Position numbers and translations under genes: made by a program | The notes under the pieces: model-generated | The model's input: only the letters and a program-made list of their open reading frames with translations | The model's database searches: none | What the model was told of the DNA's origin: nothing | NCBI GenBank assembly: GCA_937875395.1 | Contig: CALNCU010000192.1 | Location: forward strand, 1 to 9,413 | Length of the DNA: 9,413 bases | From: an uncultured Armatimonadota bacterium | Lineage (GTDB): Bacteria; Armatimonadota; UBA5829; DTJY01 | Direction of reading: 5' to 3' | In this document: positions 1 through 6,872 of the stretch, piece after piece | Layout of the letters: every line of letters starts with the position of its first letter | How positions within the stretch are numbered: the first letter of the stretch is position 1

Positions 1-860
1 AATGCAAGCTCCTGAAGCCTTTGTATAAGCTGTCTAATATCTTCTGCACGTGCATTGCCGGTATTTTCTATAAAGTTTGCATGAATGGGCGAAACCCGGG
101 CGCCGCCCGCTTCCATTCCCTTTGCGCCAAGCTTATCCAGTATTCTTCCGGCAAAATCCCCTTCCGGGTTTTTAAATACAGACCCGGCGGTCTTTCTTCC
201 CACGGGCTGTCCGGCGCGGCGTTTTAAGAGAAGTTCATCTATAATTTTGCTTGAATCCGGCGTGCTGCACTCTTTAAGATTAAAGGCGGCCTCAAGAACA
301 ATCAGGCCTTTCCGCCGTATATTGCTCCCCCTGTATGCAAGGCCCAGTTCCTCCGCCGGAACCCGGCAGAGCTTTCCGCCGGAATCCAGCGCCGTTATAA
401 AGGCAAGGGTATCTGCAATTGATCCGGCGGGGGTGCCTGCGTTCATGCAGACTGCCCCGCCCACAGTCCCCGGTATGCCCGCAAGGCCCTCCAGCCCGGA
501 GAGCCCATGGTTTACGCTCTCCCTGACAAGCGTCTGCGTAAGAACGGCTCCTCCTGCAAGTATGCTTTGACCTGTGATGCGTATGTTTTTAAAACCTTCG
601 CCAAGCTGCACCACAACTCCGCGGATTCCAAGGTCAGATACAAGCAGGTTGCTCCCGGAACCCGCAATAAGAACGGGCAGCCCGCACTCATCCGCCCAGC
701 GGATAAGAGATTCAAGCTCTTCCGTGCTGCCGGGTATTGCAAAGATATCGGCAGGGCCGCCCACCCGCCAGGTGGTATGGCGGCACATAGGCTCGTCCAG
801 CAAGGCTCTGCCGGCGTCCCGGGGGAAGGATGCCTGTATCTGCTTTATATCATGCTCCAT
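1..860 (-). CDS. murB: UDP-N-acetylenolpyruvoylglucosamine reductase MurB, 3' end cut by window
   Basis: MurB is the cytoplasmic FAD- and NADPH-dependent enzyme that reduces UDP-GlcNAc-enolpyruvate to UDP-MurNAc. The frame stays open from the ATG at 860 to the window edge, giving 286 residues. Visible motifs are the FAD-binding GSGSNLLV (67-74), GIPGTVGGAVCMNAG (128-142), YRGS (176-179), GSVFKNP (226-232) with the serine that acts as proton donor in the family, and GGARVS...HANFI (252-264). The order of motifs and lack of an inserted Tyr loop suggest a type II MurB of about 300 residues, so only some 10-20 residues are missing. That missing end should carry the catalytic Glu of the usual LEPE motif, so activity cannot be fully judged here. 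The gene follows murC by 8 bp. An in-frame TTG at 866 is an alternative start with better Shine-Dalgarno spacing. Confidence 0.96.
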   Translation of the reverse strand, partial: MEHDIKQIQASFPRDAGRALLDEPMCRHTTWRVGGPADIFAIPGSTEELESLIRWADECGLPVLIAGSGSNLLVSDLGIRGVVVQLGEGFKNIRITGQSILAGGAVLTQTLVRESVNHGLSGLEGLAGIPGTVGGAVCMNAGTPAGSIADTLAFITALDSGGKLCRVPAEELGLAYRGSNIRRKGLIVLEAAFNLKECSTPDSSKIIDELLLKRRAGQPVGRKTAGSVFKNPEGDFAGRILDKLGAKGMEAGGARVSPIHANFIENTGNARAEDIRQLIQRLQELA

Positions 861-868
861 GAGCAAAA

Positions 869-2254
869 CTACTCTCCATGCAGGTTTTTAAGAATCTCTT
901 CTGCGGCGTATCTTATATCTCCGGCGCCCATTACAATCACCAGATCGCCCGGAAGAAGATTTGGGAGAACCGCATCTGCAACATCCTCTTTGGCGCCCGC
1001 AAGTACTGCCTCCCGGTAAAACTCCGACTGAATTAAATCCCCTATGGTTGCGGCGCTTACTCCCGGCTCCGGCTTCTCTCTTGCAGGGTATATATCTGCA
1101 AGGTAAATTCTATCTGCAAGGGAGAGGCTCTCTGCAAACTCCCGCGCCAGAAGCCGGGTACGGCTGAACAGGTGCGGCTGAAAGATGGCTACTATACGCC
1201 GCCCCCAGGTGCGCGCGCCCTGAATGGTGGCGGCTATCTCTGTGGGATGGTGGGCGTAGTCATCTATTACCGTAATCCCGCCCACTGTTCCAAGAACCTC
1301 AAACCGGCGCCCGGCGCCGTGAAACTTCTTAAGCGCCCGCCGGGTTACTTCCGGGGAGATTCCAAGCTCCCTTGCAACGGCTATTGTTGCAAGCGCGTTG
1401 CCTACATTGTGCATGCCGGGCACAGAGAGGGAAAATTCTCCCATGGGAGAGCCGTCAAACACAACGCTAAAGACCGGGTTCGGGCGGTTTGCATCCACCT
1501 GCTCGGCACGGCAGACGGCATCCGGGGAGAGCCCGTAGGTTACAACTCTTGATTTAATGCCCGGAAGCACCTTTCTAACATTGGGCGAATCTATATCTAA
1601 TATGGCACAGCCGCCCGGCTCTATCTGCGAAAGGAACCGGCCGAAGCTCTCTAAAATGCGTTCCAGGGAGCCGTAATAATCCAGATGGTCTGCCTCTATA
1701 TTTGTAATCACGGCTATGTTTGGGTGGAGTTCCAGGAAGGATTCAAAGGCCTCGCAGGCCTCCGCAAGCAGTATGTCCCCGCCCCCAAGCTTTGCATTGC
1801 TTCCATCTAAAATATCAAGGTCTCCGCCTATAAGGATGGTAGGGTCAAGCGCCGCCTCTTCCAGAAGCACGGCAAGCATGGCCGTTGTGGTGGTCTTTCC
1901 GTGGGTGCCGGATACGGCTATCCCTCTGGCGCCGTTCATAAGCTCCCCAAGCATCTGGGCGCGGGAGAGCACGGGGATGCCTTTCTCTTTTGCCGCCGTG
2001 AGTTCCGGGTTGTCATCCCTCACAGCCGCCGTTGCAACCACTGCATCTGCGCCGGCTATGTGACGGGCATGATGCCCGGCGTAGACCTTTATTCCGGCCG
2101 ATTCAAGCCGCGCCTTCATGCCGCCGGGATGCAAATCTGAACCGGACACCCTGTACCCCATCCCCGACATTACAATCGCAAGGCCGCTTACGCCTATCCC
2201 GCCTATGCCTATCATGTGCACATGCGCATTCTTTGGCAAACATATCTTATTCAT
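869..2254 (-). CDS. murC: UDP-N-acetylmuramate--L-alanine ligase MurC
   Basis: MurC is the cytoplasmic ATP-dependent ligase that joins L-alanine to UDP-MurNAc, the first amino acid of the stem peptide. The 461 residues match the family's usual length. The N-terminal Rossmann-type domain begins with GIGGIGVSGLA (16-26) and GSD (38-40). The ATP P-loop is GTHGKTTT (116-123), followed by EACEAFESF (165-173), TNIEADHLDYY (184-194), HNVGNALA (282-289), GRRFE (315-319), DDYAHHPTEI (331-340), FQPHLFSRT (358-366) and GAGD (443-446). The YAHHPTE and HLFSR motifs separate MurC from MurD, MurE and MurF. The 'ACE..ESF' form replaces the E. coli-like 'ADESD.SF' and resembles the Gram-positive-type variant (family knowledge from memory). 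The start is an ATG 10 bp after the murG stop, with GGTG at 2260-2263 five nt upstream; it looks translationally coupled to murG. Confidence 0.98.
   Translation of the reverse strand: MNKICLPKNAHVHMIGIGGIGVSGLAIVMSGMGYRVSGSDLHPGGMKARLESAGIKVYAGHHARHIAGADAVVATAAVRDDNPELTAAKEKGIPVLSRAQMLGELMNGARGIAVSGTHGKTTTTAMLAVLLEEAALDPTILIGGDLDILDGSNAKLGGGDILLAEACEAFESFLELHPNIAVITNIEADHLDYYGSLERILESFGRFLSQIEPGGCAILDIDSPNVRKVLPGIKSRVVTYGLSPDAVCRAEQVDANRPNPVFSVVFDGSPMGEFSLSVPGMHNVGNALATIAVARELGISPEVTRRALKKFHGAGRRFEVLGTVGGITVIDDYAHHPTEIAATIQGARTWGRRIVAIFQPHLFSRTRLLAREFAESLSLADRIYLADIYPAREKPEPGVSAATIGDLIQSEFYREAVLAGAKEDVADAVLPNLLPGDLVIVMGAGDIRYAAEEILKNLHGE
874..877 (-). promoter_or_regulatory. Probable ribosome binding site of murB (GGAG)
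   Basis: GGAG lies inside the last codons of murC. It is 13 nt from the ATG at 860, which is long, but 7 nt from an in-frame TTG at 866, which is ideal. It therefore bears on which murB start is used; the two differ by only two residues. Confidence 0.5.
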
Positions 2255-2264
2255 CGTTTCACCA

Positions 2265-3353
2265 CTATATCATACCTGCTGCAATACGCGCTACTTCATC
2301 GGCCGCACAGGGCATGCCCAAAGACCTGCTGGCCGCCCCCATAGAGGACAGGCTCTCCGGCGATTCCATAAACCCCCGAACCTGCTGAAGGAGGGCGGAT
2401 GCGGTGAGCTGCGCCTCTGCCAAAACCACGGCCCCGCCTCGCCGGGCAACATACTCTGCATTCAATCGCTGATGGTCTGCAAAGGCAAACGGATACGGCA
2501 CAAAGATTGCCGGAATACCTATGGCCGTAATCTCTGCAACTGTAGATGCCCCGGAACGGCTTATTACAAGGTCTGCCGCGGCATAGGCGGAGCGCATATC
2601 TTCTATGTAAGCCAACACCCTGTACCTGCCGGAATCTGCGGCACTCTGAACGGCGGAGGCCTCTTCAAAGTTCCGCTCTCCAACCTGATGCAGTATCTGA
2701 AAGGGCTCGCTCCCGGCAATCCCGGCGGCCTCACCTACAACGCGGTTCAACTGCCTGGCGCCCTGGCTTCCACCCAGCACAAGCACGGTGAATAGACCTT
2801 CTTCAAGATTAAATGCCCGGCGCGCACCTGCCTTATTTGGCAGATGTTTAAGCTCCGCCCTTACCGGCAGCCCGGTAAGAATAGTCTTTGCGGCAGGGAA
2901 GAACCGGAGCGTATCTTCAAAGGTTACGCATATCTTATCTGCAAACCGCCCTATAAATCTGTTTGTTCTGCCCGGAACCACGTTCTGCTCATGTATAAGC
3001 GTTCTGCCCCTCTGTGCAACCTGGGCCAGAACAACGGCCGCGGCAGCATACCCGCCGGTGCCTATAACAAGGTCTGCATCAAAATCTTTAAGCGCGCTCC
3101 TGGCCGAACCCAGATTCCTGGCCAAAGCAAGGAGAGCTCGGACGTTTTGGATAGAGATTGCCCTCCCAAGCCGCCTGCTGTCAAGGCCGATAAAGGGAAT
3201 ATTTGCGTTTTCTGCAAGCCGGGCCTCCGGGCCGTCGCTGCTTCCTATGTATAAAAGGCTGCAGTCAGCGTAGCCTGCTCGAAGGGCGTCTGCTATGCAT
3301 ATTGCCGGATACGCGTGGCCGCCTGTCCCGCCGCCTGTCAATACTATCTTCAT
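2265..3353 (-). CDS. murG: UDP-GlcNAc:lipid I N-acetylglucosaminyltransferase MurG
   Basis: MurG is the peripheral GT-B glycosyltransferase (family GT28) on the inner face of the membrane. It transfers GlcNAc from UDP-GlcNAc to lipid I, making lipid II. The protein has 362 residues, the usual size. The N-terminal domain shows the glycine loop GGGTGGH (7-13), GTGGYAA (98-104) and HEQNVVPGRTNR (121-132). The C-terminal, UDP-sugar-binding domain shows GGSQGA (194-199), SRSGASTVAE (265-274) and PYPFAFADHQRLNA (286-299), where the His of the common PYPHA reads Phe. The ORF extends 30 codons further upstream to 3443, but those codons lie within ftsW and resemble no MurG. The ATG at 3353 puts MKIVLTGGGTGG at the N terminus as expected and has AGAGG 9 nt upstream. 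Its first 89 bp overlap the 3' end of ftsW in another frame. Confidence 0.98.
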   Translation of the reverse strand: MKIVLTGGGTGGHAYPAICIADALRAGYADCSLLYIGSSDGPEARLAENANIPFIGLDSRRLGRAISIQNVRALLALARNLGSARSALKDFDADLVIGTGGYAAAAVVLAQVAQRGRTLIHEQNVVPGRTNRFIGRFADKICVTFEDTLRFFPAAKTILTGLPVRAELKHLPNKAGARRAFNLEEGLFTVLVLGGSQGARQLNRVVGEAAGIAGSEPFQILHQVGERNFEEASAVQSAADSGRYRVLAYIEDMRSAYAAADLVISRSGASTVAEITAIGIPAIFVPYPFAFADHQRLNAEYVARRGGAVVLAEAQLTASALLQQVRGFMESPESLSSMGAASRSLGMPCAADEVARIAAGMI

Positions 3354-4470
3354 ATGAATAATCCTCTGGGGGTTTTGGATACTTTGATACTGCAAGGAGT
3401 ATGCCGACGCTGAACAGGTTGATTGCCAGCGATGTTCCTCCATAGCTTATAAACGGCATAGGCACCCCCGTTGCCGGCAGGGATGATGTAACCACTCCCA
3501 TGTTAAGAAACGCCTGCCCGCCTATAAGCGCGCTTATTCCACCTGCCATAAGCCTGCCGAACAAATCTTTGGTCTGCAGAGCAACAATGAAGCCGCGTGC
3601 GGCAAATGCAAGGAAGAGTGCAGCTACAAGCACTGTGCCTATAAGCCCCGCCTCTTCGCCAAGAACGGCAAATATAAAGTCTGTGTGTTCCGCCGGCAGG
3701 TAGAAGAGCTTCTCCCGCCCTTCGCAAATCCCCACACCCAGGGGCCCGCCGGAACCCAGCGCAATAAGCGAGTGGCAGACCTGGTATCCGCTACCCTGCG
3801 CATCTTTGAAGGGATCAAGAAAAACGGTGAGCCTGCCTATGCGGTACGGCTCTACGGCTACAAAAATAATACACAGCACCAAGCATATGCCTGCGGCCGC
3901 CAGCAGGTGCCTGATCTTTGCTCCCGCCATGTAAATCATTATAAGGGTTGTAAGGGCAAGCGTAATTGCGGTGCCCATATCTTCTATAACTACCAGGAAT
4001 ATTACAATGGCAGCCGGAATAACTATTGGGACAAGACCCCTTTGCAAATTCCTTATCTCGCCTCTTTTAGCAGATATAACGGAGGCAAGGTAGATTATAA
4101 GGCAAATCTTGGCAATCTCCGAAGGCTGAAGCTGGATGCCGCCCAGGCTTATCCAACGTGTTGCGCCGTTTATGTTAACGCCAAAACCGGGAACAAAGAC
4201 CAGCACCAGTCCAAATATGGCGCCTGCAAGCAGGACGGGGGCAAGTCTCTTAAGCTTCCAGTAGCGTATCCTCATAGCCAGGAACATGCCTATGACGCCT
4301 ATAACGGCAAAGAGCACCTGCCGCTTCATAAAGTAAAACGAATCGCCATGGGTATATTTTACCTGGCCGGCGCGGGCATAACTGGCATCAAATACCAGGA
4401 ATAACCCTATAACCAGCAGCACCACCATAAGGGTGAAAAGCACCAGATCCGGGGCAGCCTTTTTGCTCAT
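3265..4470 (-). CDS. ftsW: Septal peptidoglycan glycosyltransferase FtsW (SEDS family)
   Basis: FtsW is the inner-membrane SEDS glycan polymerase of the divisome; it polymerises lipid II together with a class B PBP such as FtsI. The 401 residues contain about ten hydrophobic segments (roughly 8-27, 48-66, 73-94, 118-134, 147-162, 165-182, 187-206, 271-295, 306-327 and 343-361). SEDS motifs seen are NGATRWISLGGIQLQPSE (101-118), EDMGTA (163-168), HTDFIFAVLGEEAGLIG (262-278) and LPATGVPMPFISYGGTSL (331-348). D264 in the HTDF motif aligns with the Asp reported as essential in RodA and FtsW. Position among mur genes favours FtsW over RodA. The ATG at 4470 overlaps the murD stop as ATGA and has GGAGG 7 nt upstream. 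The tail after residue 372 is arginine-rich and read from DNA that also encodes the MurG N terminus, an unusually long overlap. Confidence 0.96.
   Translation of the reverse strand: MSKKAAPDLVLFTLMVVLLVIGLFLVFDASYARAGQVKYTHGDSFYFMKRQVLFAVIGVIGMFLAMRIRYWKLKRLAPVLLAGAIFGLVLVFVPGFGVNINGATRWISLGGIQLQPSEIAKICLIIYLASVISAKRGEIRNLQRGLVPIVIPAAIVIFLVVIEDMGTAITLALTTLIMIYMAGAKIRHLLAAAGICLVLCIIFVAVEPYRIGRLTVFLDPFKDAQGSGYQVCHSLIALGSGGPLGVGICEGREKLFYLPAEHTDFIFAVLGEEAGLIGTVLVAALFLAFAARGFIVALQTKDLFGRLMAGGISALIGGQAFLNMGVVTSSLPATGVPMPFISYGGTSLAINLFSVGILLAVSKYPKPPEDYSYEDSIDRRRDRRPRVSGNMHSRRPSSRLR
3363..3367 (-). promoter_or_regulatory. Ribosome binding site of murG (AGAGG)
   Basis: AGAGG lies 9 nt before the ATG at 3353, within ftsW codons. 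It decides the murG start in favour of 3353 over the in-frame start at 3443, which would add 30 residues unlike any MurG. Confidence 0.75.
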
Positions 4471-5864
4471 CCCTTTTCCTCCACACCGGCCTTAAGCTCT
4501 GCAACGGCAGATTTAAAGACCCTGCCTCTGTGCTCAAAATCCTGAAACATGTCAAAGCTTGCACAGCCCGGGGAGAGGATTACGGTATCTCCCGGCTCTG
4601 CCAAAACCCACGCCTGGCGGACTGCATCCTCCAGGCTTTGAGCGTGCGAGATTCGGTTAAACCCGGCGGCACGGGCGGCGTGTTCTATAACAGGGGCATC
4701 CACACCTATCAGCACTACGTGTTTTGCATGCAGGGCAAAGGCGCGGCCAAGCTCTGTGTAGTCGCTGCCTTTATCCTTTCCTCCGGCAATTACCACGGCA
4801 GGCCGCTGTATTGCCGCAAGGGAGGCGACCGATGCATCTACGTTTGTGCACATGGAATTGTTAATAAACTCTACCCCGCCTATCTCTGCTACTGGTTCCA
4901 GCCTGTGTTCCGGCGGGTTAAACGAATCTACCGCAGACTGCACGGCGGATGGCTCCACACCCACGGCCACCGCTGCCGCCGCTGCCGCCAGCGCGTTCTC
5001 CAGGTTATGGGCGCCGCGCAGCTTCATGTTCTTTGTGTCGCAGATAAAACGCTCTCCATCCTCATCCGCCCACCAAATTTCCGTGCCGCGGGCAAAGGTG
5101 CCGCGGCAGACTTTATGGCTTCTGCTGAAGGTTAAGAGCCTGCTCCTTACAGCTGATGCACAGCGCATTGCCGCAGGGTTATCTGCATTAATCAGCCCAA
5201 AATCATCATCTGTCTGGCATTCAAAGATTCTGGCTTTTGCAAGCGCATATTCTTCTATATTAGAGTACCTGTCCATGTGGTCGCCGGAGATATTTAAGAG
5301 CATGGCCACTTTTGGGCGGAAGGATGTTATGCTCTCCAGCTGAAAAGAACTTATCTCTGCCACTATACAATCATTGGGAGAGGCATTAAACGCCGCCTTG
5401 ACCAGCGGCAGGCGTATGTTGCCCGCAACTATGTTTCCGGCAATAAAGGTATTCCTCCCCGACCGGCGCACCATCTCCCCGGTAAGGGCGGTGGTGGTGG
5501 TTTTGCCGTTGGTACCGGTTATGGCAATTATGGGCGCCGGGGAGATTCTGTATGCCAGCTCTATCTCCGGAATAATCTCTATCCCCAGGGCGGATGCTTT
5601 TGCAAGGCCGGGGGAACCCAGGGGCACTCCGGGGCTTCTTATAACCGCATCTGCCCCCTCTATCCCCTGGTAGGCCGCGCTTCCACAGCAGATTTTTGCG
5701 CCAAGCCGCTCCGCAAGGTCTATTGCATCTGTGAGAGCGGAGGCCTCTTTGGCATCATGCAGGGTAAGGGCGGCGCCCAGGGCGGAGAGCACCTCTGCCG
5801 CCGCCATGCCGGACCTTGCCATTCCCACAATATGAATATTTGCACCGTTAAAAGATTTTTGCAT
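4467..5864 (-). CDS. murD: UDP-N-acetylmuramoyl-L-alanine--D-glutamate ligase MurD
   Basis: MurD is the cytoplasmic ATP-dependent ligase that adds D-glutamate to UDP-MurNAc-L-Ala. The 465 residues are slightly longer than E. coli MurD. Seen in order: an N-terminal Rossmann-type start HIVGMARSG (11-19), RSPGVP (76-81), P-loop GTNGKTTT (117-124), AEISSFQLE (169-177), NISGDHMDRY (191-200), a probable carbamylated lysine K210 in YALAKARIF, GAHNLENALAA (284-294), PPEHRLE (317-323), GGKDKGSD (361-368) and SPGCASFDMF (431-440). The AEISSFQLE and PEHRLE motifs mark MurD within the Mur ligases. Two oddities: the motif usually DSKATN reads NSMCTN (336-341), and AGNI occurs twice (142-145 and 147-150). 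The gap from mraY is 21 bp; GGAAGG at 5880-5885 is 15 nt from the ATG, so the ribosome binding site is weakly placed, but no other start fits. Confidence 0.97.
   Translation of the reverse strand: MQKSFNGANIHIVGMARSGMAAAEVLSALGAALTLHDAKEASALTDAIDLAERLGAKICCGSAAYQGIEGADAVIRSPGVPLGSPGLAKASALGIEIIPEIELAYRISPAPIIAITGTNGKTTTTALTGEMVRRSGRNTFIAGNIVAGNIRLPLVKAAFNASPNDCIVAEISSFQLESITSFRPKVAMLLNISGDHMDRYSNIEEYALAKARIFECQTDDDFGLINADNPAAMRCASAVRSRLLTFSRSHKVCRGTFARGTEIWWADEDGERFICDTKNMKLRGAHNLENALAAAAAAVAVGVEPSAVQSAVDSFNPPEHRLEPVAEIGGVEFINNSMCTNVDASVASLAAIQRPAVVIAGGKDKGSDYTELGRAFALHAKHVVLIGVDAPVIEHAARAAGFNRISHAQSLEDAVRQAWVLAEPGDTVILSPGCASFDMFQDFEHRGRVFKSAVAELKAGVEEKG
4478..4482 (-). promoter_or_regulatory. 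Ribosome binding site of ftsW (GGAGG)
   Basis: A full GGAGG sits 7 nt before the ftsW ATG, inside the last codons of murD. With the ATGA stop-start overlap it points to translational coupling of murD and ftsW. It is the strongest Shine-Dalgarno I see in the window. Confidence 0.85.
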
Positions 5865-5885
5865 AAAAAAGAGATTTGGCCTTCC

Positions 5886-6872
5886 TTAGCGTATAAGCAT
5901 GGCCAGCAGCGCAATGCATACGGCCAGTTGAACTATCCAGAAACGGACTACTATCTTCTGCTCCGCCCAGCCCAGAAGTTCAAAGTGATGATGGATTGGA
6001 GTCATCTTAAAAACCCGCTTGCCAAGGGTCTTAAACGATATCACCTGGATTATAACGGAGAACGCCTCAAGCACAAAAACAATGCCTGCTATAAGAAAAA
6101 AGACTTCTGCGCGGCCTGCTATGGCAATACCGGACATGGCTGCGCCAAGCGCAAGAGACCCCGTATCCCCCATAAAGACTTTTGCCGGATTGCTGTTGTA
6201 CCACAAAAACCCCAGGCACCCGCCGGCAATGGCGTATGATAAGATTCCGAGCCCATGCTGCATAGTCATTCCAACCGTTACTCCAAGTGTTACGGCGCAT
6301 ATAACCGTAAGCCCGGAGACCAGGCCGTCAAGCCCGTCCGTAAGGTTAACGGCGTTTGACATGCCCACTATCATAAGAACTGCCAGCGGATAGTAGAACC
6401 AGCCAAGGTTTATCCATTTGCCACCAAAGATTGCAACTGATGTGGGGAAATCCGCCCGGACGGCATGGACCCATATCATAAACAAAATAGCCACAGCAAA
6501 CTGTAGAACCAGCTTCTCCCTGGCTTTGAGCCCCAGGGATTTGCCGCGCGTGGCAATAAGGTAGTCGTCTGCAAAGCCTATTGCTGCGGAGGCCAGAGTA
6601 AGCAATCCCACAGCGGCTACTTCAAAGAGAAGGACTCTTGAGCCTCCGGTATAGAAGAGCAGCCCCAGCCCCACGGCGGTACCCACGGCAGCGCCAAGAA
6701 GAATAATCAGACCGCCCATCATTGGAGTCCCCTGTTTCCCCTTATGCCTGCTGGGGGCATCGTCATTTATTGTCTGGCGAAGTTTAAGGCTTGCCAGTAT
6801 AGAGATGAGCTTGGGGCCCACAGCAATTGCGGTAGCCGCCGCCGCAAGCAGCGCAATTGAAGCTTCAATCAT
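5886..6872 (-). CDS. mraY: Phospho-N-acetylmuramoyl-pentapeptide-transferase MraY
   Basis: MraY is the integral inner-membrane, Mg2+-dependent enzyme that transfers phospho-MurNAc-pentapeptide from UDP to undecaprenyl phosphate, forming lipid I. The 328 residues are within the bacterial range and contain about ten hydrophobic segments. Family motifs are KGKQGTPMMGG (44-54), ADDYL (101-105) with the Asp pair matching E. coli D115/D116, NAVNLTDGLDGL (173-184), LWYNSNPAKVFMGDTGSLALG (starting at 223) with D236 matching E. coli D267, and PIHHHFELLGW (292-302) with the His triad. All key acidic and His residues are present. The ATG at 6872 overlaps the last 8 bp of murF, with GAGGG 9 nt upstream, which suggests coupled translation. 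The Met after GTP (M51) stands where many homologues have Thr. Confidence 0.98.
   Translation of the reverse strand: MIEASIALLAAAATAIAVGPKLISILASLKLRQTINDDAPSRHKGKQGTPMMGGLIILLGAAVGTAVGLGLLFYTGGSRVLLFEVAAVGLLTLASAAIGFADDYLIATRGKSLGLKAREKLVLQFAVAILFMIWVHAVRADFPTSVAIFGGKWINLGWFYYPLAVLMIVGMSNAVNLTDGLDGLVSGLTVICAVTLGVTVGMTMQHGLGILSYAIAGGCLGFLWYNSNPAKVFMGDTGSLALGAAMSGIAIAGRAEVFFLIAGIVFVLEAFSVIIQVISFKTLGKRVFKMTPIHHHFELLGWAEQKIVVRFWIVQLAVCIALLAMLIR

Noticed and set aside
1090..1135. Cluster of TCTGCAAG-like direct repeats
   Set aside because: They encode the repeated LAD in the MurC segment LADRIYLADIYPA (residues 379-391) plus a nearby codon; there is no array structure.
2118..2795. 225-codon open frame on the plus strand across murC and murG
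   Set aside because: It is fully antisense to two well-conserved genes, its translation is rich in Cys, Gly, Pro and His without any recognisable motif, and it is best explained as a shadow of the coding strand.
3354..3443. Longer MurG with 30 extra N-terminal residues
   Set aside because: The extra residues are ftsW codons read in another frame; MurG proteins begin just before the GGGTGGH loop, and the ATG at 3353 has a good ribosome binding site.
3685..4404. 239-codon open frame on the plus strand inside ftsW
   Set aside because: It is antisense to FtsW transmembrane codons, has no recognisable domain, and its composition is that of a reversed membrane-protein frame.
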